Source: Nonomuraea zeae
GTDB taxonomy: Bacteria > Actinomycetota > Actinomycetes > Streptosporangiales > Streptosporangiaceae
Reading direction: 5' to 3'
Length of the DNA stretch: 64,000 nucleotides
Assembly (NCBI RefSeq): GCF_005889725.1
Contig: NZ_VCKX01000012.1
Coordinates: forward strand, 1-64,000
The notes below the pieces were generated by a model. The model ran no database searches. It saw nothing but the letters and a program-made list of their open reading frames with translations, and was not told the origin of the DNA. A program made the position numbers and the translations under genes. Positions 54,858 through 64,000 of this stretch are shown here, piece by piece (position 1 is the stretch's first letter; each line of letters opens with the position of its first letter).

Positions 54858-57800
54858 GCCTGTCAGCCCAGCAGCGCCAGCTCCTGGAGGCGTTACGGAA
54901 GAAGAAGCAGCAGGCCGCGCCGCCGTCCAGGCCGGACCGGCTGCCGATGTCCTTCGCCCAGCTGCGCGCCTGGTATCTGGACCGGATGGCGCCCGGCGCC
55001 GCGCACTACCTGATCCCGCTCGCCTTCCGCATCGAGGGCCCGCTCGACCGCGACCGGCTGCACCGCGCCCTGAACGCGCTGGTCGCCAGGCACGAGAGCC
55101 TGCGCACCACGTTCGCCATGGACGAGGACGGCCCGTACCAGATCGTGGCCGGGACCCTCGCGATCGAGCTGGCGGACGCCGCGGACGAGACGCCGATGGA
55201 CCTGACCACCGGCCCGCTCATCCGCGCGCACCTGGTGCGCGAAGACGCCGGCCGGCACGTGCTGCACCTCACCCTGCACCACATCGTGGCCGACGCCTGG
55301 TCTCTCGACGTGCTGCGCAGGGAGCTGAGCGCGCTCTACGACGGCCAGGAGCCGGCCGCGCTGCCGAGGCAGTACCCGGACTACGCGATCTGGCAGCGGG
55401 AGCAGGACTTCGGCGCGGACCTGGACTACTGGCGCACGACGCTGGCGGGCGCGCCGCCGCTCACCGAGCTGCCGCCGGACCTGCCCAGGCCGGCCGTCCA
55501 GACGTACGCGGGGGCCGAGCTGCCCTTCACGCTCGACCTTCCGCGCGAGGAGTTCGCGGCGTACTGCCGGAGCCTGGGCGCCACCCCCTACATGGTGCTG
55601 TTCGCGGCCTACCTGGTGGTGCTCTCCCGGCGCTCGGGCCGGCGGGACCTGGTGGTGGGAACGCCCATCGCCAACCGGGACCGGATCGAGTACGAGGGCC
55701 TGATCGGGTTCTTCACCAACACCCTGGCCATCCGTGCCGACCTGTCGGGCGAGCCGTCGTTCGCCGAGGTGGCCGAGCGGGTCAAGGACGCGGTGCTCGA
55801 CGCCCACGAGCACCAGGGGATGCCCTTCGAGCGGCTGGTGGAGGAGCTCAACCCGGAGCGCCGCCTGGACCACGGGCCGGTGTTCCAGACGATGTTCAAC
55901 ATGCTGCCCGCGGCCACGGCGGAGCTGGAGCTGACCGGACTCACGGTCACCCCCGTGGAGATCCCCGAGCGCACGGCCAAGTTCGACCTGACCGTGGGCG
56001 TGCGCGAGAGCCTGGACGGGCTCGTGGAGTACAACACGGACCTGTTCCACGAGGCGACGATCCGCGGCCTGGTGGCCGACCTGCGGCAGGTGCTGAGCAC
56101 GGCGATGAGCGGCGAGGAGCCGGCCGCGGACCTGCCGCGGCACCAGATCGCCCAGATCGTCACCCGTGCCTGGCGCGAGGCGCTGGGCAGCGACGCCTTC
56201 GGCCCCGGCGACAACTTCTTCGAGGTCGGCGGCCACTCGCTGCTGGTCCTGCAGGTGCACGAGCGGCTGCGCAAGCGGTTCAGCCTGACGGTCACCGACC
56301 TGTTCAGGTATCCGACGATCGCCTCGCTGACGGCGTACCTGAGCCCCGAGGCTCCGGCGCCCGCGGTGGTCACGGCCGCCGCACCCGCGAGCGGCGCGCT
56401 CGCCATCGTCGGCATGGCCTGCCGGTTCCCCGGCGCGAGCGGGCCCGAGGAGTTCTGGGCGGCGATCCGCGACGGGGTGGAGGCCGTCCAGGACTTCACC
56501 GACGAGGAGCTGCTCGCCGACGGCGAGGACCCCGACCGGCTGGCGGACCCCGCCTACGTCCGGTCGGGCACGGTGCTGGACGGCATCGACCTGTTCGACG
56601 CCACGCTGTTCGAGTTCACCCCGCGCGAGGCCGAGATCCTGGACCCGCAGCAGCGGCTGTTCCTGGAGAGCGCCTGGGAGGCGCTGGAGGACGCGGGCTG
56701 CGACCCCGCCCGCCATCCCGGGCAGATCGGCGTCTTCGCCGGCTCGGCCATGAGCAGCTATTTCATCGAGAACCTGCTGGCCGCCCCCGACGTGCTCAAG
56801 GCGGTGGGCGAGTACCAGGTCATGCTCAGCAACGACAAGGACTCGCTGCCCACCAGGACCTCCTACAAGCTCGACCTGCGCGGGCCGAGCATCAGCGTCA
56901 ACACCGCGTGCTCCACCTCGCTGGTCGCGCTCCACCTGGCCAGGCAGAGCCTGCTGGCGGGCGACTGCGACGTCGCGCTGGCCGGAGGCGTGCGGGTCAA
57001 CGCCTGGACCCGCCGCGGCTACCTCTACCAGAGCGGTGGGATCGGCTCGCCGGACGGCCACTGCCGCCCCTTCGACGCCGCCGCCCAGGGCACGATCGGG
57101 GCCAGCGGCGTGGGCGTCGTCGTGCTCAAGCGGCTGGAGGACGCCCTCGCCGCGGGCGACACCGTCCACGCCGTGGTACGCGGCTCCGCGGTCAACAACG
57201 ACGGCACCAGGAAGGTCGGCTACGCCGCGCCCGCCGTGGACGGCCAGGCCGAGGTCATCACCGCGGCGCTGGCCGCGGCCGGCGTCGATCCCGGGACCAT
57301 CGGCTACGTCGAGGCGCACGGCACGGGCACCGCGCTCGGCGACCCCATCGAGGTCGCGGCGCTCTCCCAGGTCTTCACCGGGGACCGGCGGATCGCGCTG
57401 GGCTCGGTCAAGTCCAACATCGGGCACGCCGACGCGGCCGCCGGGATGGCCGGGCTGATCAAGACCGTGCTGGCGCTCAAGCACCGCACGCTGCCGCCCA
57501 CGGTCAACTTCGCGGCGCCCAACCCGCGCATCGACTTCAGCCCGTTCTACGTGCCCACTACCGGCGAGGAGTGGCCGCAGGGCGAGGGGCCGCGCAGGGC
57601 GGGCGTCAGCGCCTTCGGGATGGGCGGCACCAACGCCCACGTCGTCCTGGAGGAGGCTCCCCCGAGCCCGTCCGCCGCCGTCGCGCAGGAGGGGCCGCAC
57701 CTGCTGCTCCTGTCGGCCGCCGGCGAGTCCGCGCTGGCGGAGTCGGCCACCCGGCTGCGCGCCCACCTGCGCGAGCATCCCGGCACGGACCTGGGCGACG

Positions 57801-60800
57801 TCGCCGCCACCCTGCGGCACGGCCGCCGCCAGCTGCGGCACCGTGGCGTCCTGGTGGCCGGGGACCCGCGCTCGGCGCTGGAGGCCGAGCTCATCACGGG
57901 CGAGGCGCGGGCGCGCGAGATCGCCTTCCTCTTCCCCGGGCAGGGCGCGCAACGCCGCGGGATGGGCGCGGGGCTGTACCGGTCGGACGACATCTTCCGC
58001 GCCACGATCGACGCAGGCTCCGGGATCCTGCGGCCGTACCTCGGTCTCGACCTGCGCGAGGCCCTGTACGGCGAGGGCGGCGACCTCGACCAGACCTGGC
58101 TCACCCAGCCCGCGCTCTTCCTCACCGAGTACGCCCTCGCCCGCACGCTGATCGAGCGCGGGGTCCGACCGTCGATGATGGCCGGGCACAGCATCGGCGA
58201 GTACGTCGCCGCCTGCCTGGCCGGGGTCTTCACCCTGGAGGACGCCCTGCGCCTGGTCGCCGCCCGCGGCCGCCTCGTGCAGAGCCTGCCCCCCGGCTCG
58301 ATGCTGGCCGTGCCGCTGCCGGAGTCCGAGGCGACCGGGCTGCTCAGCGAGGACATCTCGCTGGCGGCGGTCAACACGCCTGAGATGTGCGTCCTGGCCG
58401 GCCCCGAGCAGGCCATCGACGAGCTGGAGCGGCGGCTGACGCGGCAGGGCGTCGCCTGCCGCCGGCTGCGCACCTCCCACGCCTTCCACTCCGCCATGCT
58501 GGACCCGGTGCTCGACGCCTTCGCCGCCGAGTTCGCCTCCGTGCAGCTCGGCACGCCGGAGCTGCCGTACCTCTCCAACGTCACGGGCGGCTGGGCGTCC
58601 GGCGCCGAGACCAAGGACCCGGCCTACTGGGTACGCCACCTGCGGGAGACCGTCCGGTTCGCCGACTGCGCCCACGCCCTGGTGGCGGCCGGCGCGGCGG
58701 TGCTGGAGGCGGGCCCGGGACGTACGCTGGCCATCCTGGTACGCCGCCAGGGCGGCCAGGCGACGGCCACCCCGCTGGCCGAACCGGACGGCGGGCCGGC
58801 CGCGCTGCTGGAGGGCGTCGGCCGGCTGTGGGTGGCCGGCGCCGGCATCGACTGGGCGGCCTTCGGCCCGCCGGGCAGGCGGGTGCCGCTGCCCGCCTAC
58901 CCGTTCGAGCGGCGCCGCTACTGGATCGGGCCGCGCACCCGGCGCTCCGAGGTCGCGGCGGCGCCGGTGGCGCGCGCGGACGAGGAGCACGACGCGGTCG
59001 CCGCCGCCTGGCGGGACGTGCTCGGCATCGCGCCGGCCGGCCCGCAGGACGACTTCTTCGAGCTGGGCGGCGACTCCCTCGTGGCCACCCAGCTCGCCTC
59101 CCGCCTCGGCCTGCCCATCGAGGCGGTCTTCGAGCACCCCACGCTGGGCGGCCAGCGGGCGCTCCTCGCCGCGGCCGACGCCCGGCGGCCGGCGGTCGCC
59201 GTCCCGGCGGCCGCCCGGGAGGTGATCCCGGTCGTCGAGGAGCCCGGTCCCGTGCCCGTCTCGTTCATCCAGCGGCGCATGTGGTTCATCGACCAGGTGC
59301 ACGGCTCGGCCGCCTACGCCGTGGCCACGGCTCTGGACCTGCGGGGCGAGCTGGACGCGGAGCGCCTGCACGACGCCCTGCGCGGGCTGGTGCGGCGGCA
59401 CGAGTCGCTGCGGACCGTCTTCCGCGCCCCTGACGGCGAGCCGGTCCAGGTCGTGCTGCCCGAGATCGACACGCCGCTGCCGGTCGAGGACTGCGACGAC
59501 GCCGAGCGGGCGCTGAGCCGGGCCGTGGCCGAGCCCTTCGACCTGGCGCACGGCCCGTTGTTCCGGGCGCGGCTGCTGCGGCTCGCCCCCGGCCACCACG
59601 TGCTGTCGCTCGTCTTCCACCACATCATCGTGGACGGCTGGACGATCACGATGCTGGAGAACGAGCTGGCCGCGCTGTACAGGGGGGAGACGCTTCCCGA
59701 GCAGCGGGTCAGGTATCGCGACTACGCGCGCTGGCAGCGGGGGCAGAGCTCCGACCTCGGCTTCTGGAAGGAGCGGCTGCGCGGCCTGCCGCACAGCCTC
59801 GACCTGCCCACGGACCGGCCGCGCCCGCCGATGCAGACCTTCGAGGGGGCGGTCGCGACCTGCGCGCTGCCCGCGGAGCTGGCGGCGGGGCTGCGCAGGC
59901 TGAGCCAGGAGCGCGGCGCCACGCTCTACATGACCCTGCTGGCGGCGCTGCACACGCTGCTGTACCGCTACAGCGGCCAGGAGGACGTCGCCATCGGCTC
60001 GCCGGTGGCCGGGCGGACCCGTCCCGAGCTCGAAGGGATCGCGGGCTGCTTCATCAACACGCTGGTCATGCGGGCCACCATGGACGGCGGCCTGCCGTAC
60101 ACCGAGCTGCTGGCGCAGGTGCGCGACTACGCCCTGGGCGCGTACGCCCACCAGGACGTGCCGTTCGAGCGGCTCGTGGAGGAGCTCAACCCGCCGCGGG
60201 ACCTGTCGCGCAACCCGCTCTTCCAGGTGCTGTTCAACCTGCTCAACCTGCCCAAGAGCGACCTCGGCATGACCGGGCTGGCCGTGGAGGAGCTGGCCGT
60301 GGAGGCCGGCACCGCCCAGGTGGACCTGGTGCTCTACGCCTACGAGCAGGGCGACGAGCTGCTGTGCAAGCTGGAGTACAACACCGCGCTCTACGACGCC
60401 GGCACCGCCGGGCGGCTGCTGCGGCACTACGAGGCCCTGCTCTCCGCGATCGTCGCGGCGCCGGAGACCCCGCTGTCCGGCCTGGCCTTCCTCACCGGCG
60501 AGGAGCTGGCCGAGCAGCTCGGCAGCCAGGACGTCGAGGTGCCGGAGCTGTGCGTCCACGAGCTGGTGGAGGCGCAGGCCGACCGGACGCCCGGCGCCGT
60601 GGCCGTCACCTTCGAAGGCGTCTCCCTGACGTACCGGGAGCTGGACGAGGAGGCCAACCGGGTCGCCCACCGCCTGCGGGCGGCCGGAGTGCGGCCCGAG
60701 GAGCTGGTGGGCGTCGCGATGGAGCGGTCGGCGACGATGCTGGTCACGCTGCTCGGCGTGCTGAAGGCGGGTGGCGCGTACGTGCCGCTCGACCCGATGT

Positions 60801-63800
60801 ACCCGCAGGAGCGCCAGGACTACATCCTCGGCCACTCCGGCATCGGCGTCCTGGTCACCGAGCGCGAGCTGGCCGGGCGTTACACCGGCTTCCAGGGGGA
60901 GCTGATCCTGGCCGACGACGGCTTCGCGGACGAGAGCCCCGCGCGGCCGGCCGCGTCGGCCACCCAGCAGAACCCCTGCTACGTCCTGTACACCTCCGGC
61001 TCCACCGGGCGGCCCAAGGGCGTGCGCGTCCAGCACTCCTCGGTGGTCAACTTCCTCGCCTCGATGCGCCGGGAGCCCGGCCTGACCGGCCGGGACACGC
61101 TCCTGGCCGTCACCACGTTCGCCTTCGACATCTCGGTGCTGGAGCTGTTCCTGCCGCTCACGGCGGGCGGGCGCGTGGTGATCGCGAGCCGCGAGGCGGC
61201 CTACGACCCGGTACGGCTGGCCGCCCTGCTGGACGAGGCCACCGTCATGCAGGCCACGCCCGCGACCTGGCGGCTGCTGCTGTCGTCGGGATGGGCGGGC
61301 AAGCCGGAGCTGAAGGCGCTCTGCGGCGGCGAGGCGCTGCCCGCCGACCTGGCCACCGACCTGCGCGGCCGGGTGGCCGAGCTGTGGAACATGTACGGGC
61401 CGACCGAGACCACGATCTGGTCCACGCTCACCCGGGTCACCGACGGGCCGATCACGATCGGCCACCCGATCGCCAACACCCGGATCCACCTGCTCGACGC
61501 CGCGATGCAGCTCGTCCCCACCGGGGTGGTCGGCGAGCTCTACATCGGCGGGGCGGGGCTGGCCCGCGACTACCTCCACCAGCCCGAGCTGACCGCGGAG
61601 CGCTTCGTCACCTGGCAGGACGGCCGCCGGCTGTACCGGACCGGCGACCTGGCCCGCCGCCGCGCCGACGGCTCGATCGAGTTCCTGGGCCGGGCCGACG
61701 GGCAGGTGAAGGTCCGCGGCTACCGGATCGAGCTGGGCGAGATCGAGTCGCACCTGCTGGCCCATCCCGCGGTCCGCGAGGCGGCCGTGGTGGTGCGCGG
61801 CTCGGACGAGGACAAGAGCATCGCCGCCTACCTGACCACCGTCGCCCCTCAGGAGGCGGGCGCAGAGCCCGACTGGCGGGAACATCTGCGGCGCAAGCTG
61901 CCCGACTACATGATCCCTTCGGCGTTCGTGCTGCTGGACGCGCTGCCGCTGACCCCCAACGGCAAGGTGGACCGCAAGGCGCTGCCCGAGCCGGTGAGCC
62001 AGGCGCGCGCCGAGGGCACGGCGCCCAGGACGCCGTCCGAGGTCAGGCTGGTCGAGCTCTGGTCGGCGATCCTGGGCGTGCCCGGGATCGGGATCGACGA
62101 CGACTTCTTTGCGCTGGGCGGCGACTCGTTCAAGGCCGTGCGCGCCGTGCGGGACTCGGGGATCCAGGCGACCGTGCTGGACCTCTTCAAGAACCCCACG
62201 ATCCGCGCCTTCGCCACGCTCGACGGCTCGTCGCAGCAGTCCGGCCTCCTGCACGAGCTGACGCCCGCGCGGTCCGCGGCCTCGCTGACCCTGGTCTGCA
62301 TGCCGTTCGCGGGCGCCGGCGCGATCACGTACCAGCCGCTGGCGGCGGCCATGCCCGAGCACGTCAGGATGCTCGCGCTGGAGCCGCCCGGCCACGACAC
62401 CGGCAACCCGGGCGAGCCCGTGCTGCCCTTCCACGAGCTGGTGGAGGGCTGCGTCAAGGAGATCAGGGAGAAGACGAGCGGGCCGCTCGCCCTCTACGGC
62501 CACTGCATGGGCGGGGCGCTCACCGTCGAGCTCGCGCGCCGGCTGGAGGAGGAGGGCGTGGAGCTGGAGAAGGTGGTCATCGGCGGCCACTTCCCCGCGC
62601 CGCGCCTGCCGGGCAAGACCTTCGCCTGGTTCCGCCGGGTCTTCCCGATGGAGCGGTGGACGTCCAAGCGGCAGGCCCTGGAGTTCCTGCGGGCCATGGG
62701 CTTCTTCACCGAGGCGCTGGAGCCCGCCGAGCGCGACTTCATCATGGGCGTCTTCCTGCACGACACCCAGGAGGGCGAGGACTACTACACCGACCTCTAC
62801 CGGGCCCCCATCACGAAGCTGTCCGCGCCGCTGGTCTGCGTGGTCGGCGAGAACGACCGCGCCACCGAGCTGTACGAGGAGCGCTTCCGCGAGTGGGAGG
62901 CCTTCTCCGACTCGGTGTCGCTGGAGGTCATCCCCAAGGCCGGGCACTACTTCCAGAAGCACCAGGCGCCCGAGCTGGCCGAGATCCTCGGCGATGCGGA
63001 CCGGACCCCGGCCCCGCTGCCGCCCCGGTACCAGGAGGCCAGCCTGAAGACGTTCTTCTCGGTGGCCTTCGGCCAGCTCGTGTCGCTGATCGGGACCGGG
63101 CTGACCACGTTCGGGCTGGGGCTGTGGGTCTACCAGCAGACCCGATCGATCTCGATGTTCGCCATCGTCTCGGTGATGGCGCTGCTGCCCGCCGTCGTGC
63201 TGGCGCCGATCGCCGGAGCGGTGGCGGACCGCTGGAACCGCAAGACCGTCATGATCACCGCCGACTCGGCGGCCGGCTGCGCCTCAGCCGCGCTGGCGGC
63301 GCTGCTCTGGACGGGCGGGCTCCAGCTCTGGCACGTGTACGTCATCGTCGCCGTCGGAGCGGTGTCGACGGCCTTCCATCAGCCCGCCTACATGGCGGCC
63401 GTGGCCCAGCTGGTGCCCAAACGCTATTACGGCAGAGCCAGCGGCGTGGCCCAGCTCGGCCAGGCGGCGGGGACCGTGCTGGCTCCGCTGATGGGCGGCG
63501 CGCTCGTGGCCGCCATCGGGCTGAGCGGCATCATCCTCATCGACCTGTCGACGTTCGCCTTCGCGGTCACCGTGACCCTGGCGGTCCGCTTCCCCGACAC
63601 GCTGTTCAAGAAGCGGGAGGAGACGTTCTGGCAGGAGGTGACGGGCGGCTGGCGCTACATCACCCGCAGGCACGGGCTGCTGGCGATCATCCTGTTCACC
63701 TCGTTCCTGAACTTCCCGTTCGCGATGGTGGAGGTCCTGGCCACGCCGCTGCTGCTCAGCCTCACCGACACCCGTGGCCTGGGCCTGGCGCTGTCGATGA

Positions 63801-64000
63801 CCGGCGTCGGGCTGCTGACCGGCAGCGTGATCATGACGGTCACCGGCGGCCTGGCCCGCCGGACCACCGGCATCCTCGGCTGCTTCGTGGCCCTGGGCTT
63901 CGCCTTCGCGATCATCGGGATCGCGCCGCACCCGGCGCTGCCCGCGATCGGGCTGTTCTTCGTCGGGCTGCTCACCGCGCTGCTGAACGCGCACTGGTTC
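54854..64000 (+). CDS. Hybrid NRPS-PKS with thioesterase and MFS transporter in one frame (truncated by window end)
   Basis: At least 3049 codons, open to the edge. Domains in order: condensation (32-440; HHIVADA at 142-148, Gly of HHxxxDG replaced by Ala); carrier (Ser462); ketosynthase (516-935; Cys686, His822, His858); acyltransferase (1024-1330; GHSIG with Ser1113, HAFH at 1209-1212, malonyl-CoA type); carrier (Ser1408); condensation (1468-1885; HHIIVDG at 1589-1595); adenylation (1910-2400; code D-I-L-Q-C-G-M-I-W, glycine type); carrier (Ser2425); thioesterase (2465-2710; GHCMGG with Cys2551, Asp2668, His2698). From about 2725 it is an MFS transporter, ten helices visible, with motif-A-like GAVADRWNRK. 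There is no KR, DH or ER, so the extended unit stays a beta-ketone. The first module has no adenylation domain. Reading frame was checked at the KS, A, TE and MFS motifs and is the same throughout. Codon 14 is TTA (54893-54895). Confidence 0.9.

Noticed and set aside
54893-62962. Very long open frame on the minus strand opposite the hybrid synthase
   Set aside because: Its translation has no recognisable domain and it mirrors the plus-strand frame. High third-position G/C removes stops from the antisense frame. The synthase motifs are all on the plus strand.
62942-63060. Separate MFS gene starting after the thioesterase
   Set aside because: No stop codon ends the thioesterase, and no start codon with a ribosome-binding site is seen before the first helix. 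The frame is continuous.

Overview
The window is high-GC actinomycete DNA: GTG and TTG starts, GTGA/ATGA stop-start overlaps, strong G/C at third codon positions, Tat signals, two SARP regulators and rare TTA codons. Gene content would fit a Streptosporangiales-type soil actinomycete, but nothing here fixes the genus. It looks like an accessory part of a chromosome, with several catabolic, envelope and secondary-metabolism blocks separated by mobile-element debris.

1-2000: the 3' end of an IS5-family transposase lies against the stop codon of a Tat-exported beta-propeller lactonase. A control region with two GntR-type palindromes follows.

2014-16682: a collinear operon of twelve structural genes and a GntR regulator. 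An ABC importer is split between its two ends (ATPase first, solute-binding lipoprotein and permease last). Between them lie a CoxG-like protein, an HpcH/HpaI aldolase, a LigJ-like 4-oxalomesaconate hydratase, a ThDP enzyme, three 4,5-dihydroxyphthalate-decarboxylase-like paralogues, a DUF3500 protein, a second amidohydrolase and a type-B carboxylesterase. This reads as uptake and breakdown of an aromatic carboxylic acid or its ester. No ring-hydroxylating or ring-cleaving dioxygenase is present. A strong hairpin ends the operon.

16826-21920: a TolB-like secreted propeller and a convergent polysaccharide lyase family 8 enzyme share a bidirectional terminator; a small secreted protein follows.

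22000-37178: two SARP regulators flank or precede an aminotransferase, an epimerase and a UbiA prenyltransferase. Next come two divergent envelope operons with four family-2 glycosyltransferases, a sulfotransferase, two membrane-anchored EEP-family hydrolases and a flippase-like protein. The divergent promoters carry mirror-image direct repeats.

37179-45643: a scrambled region. A phosphotransferase gene is split into two pieces that share a 42-bp direct repeat. The 7.3 kb between the copies carries a two-component system, an ABC exporter, an S41 peptidase, a frameshifted lipase and a broken tyrosine recombinase, as a degenerate integrative element would. IS256, sigma-factor and Tn3 remnants lie nearby.

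45644-49868: an SDR gene, a broken SDR gene and a divergent TetR regulator with its operators, a secreted SnoaL-like protein and a start-less HTH relic.

50016-64000 (open at the right edge): an NRPS (A-PCP-C-A-PCP) is translationally coupled to a very long hybrid enzyme, C-PCP-KS-AT-ACP-C-A(Gly)-PCP-TE-MFS. All of it, including a membrane transporter, is in one reading frame. The thioesterase has Cys as nucleophile. With malonyl extension followed by glycine, this suggests Dieckmann-type release to a tetramic acid and export by the attached transporter. Both synthetases and both SARPs contain rare TTA codons.
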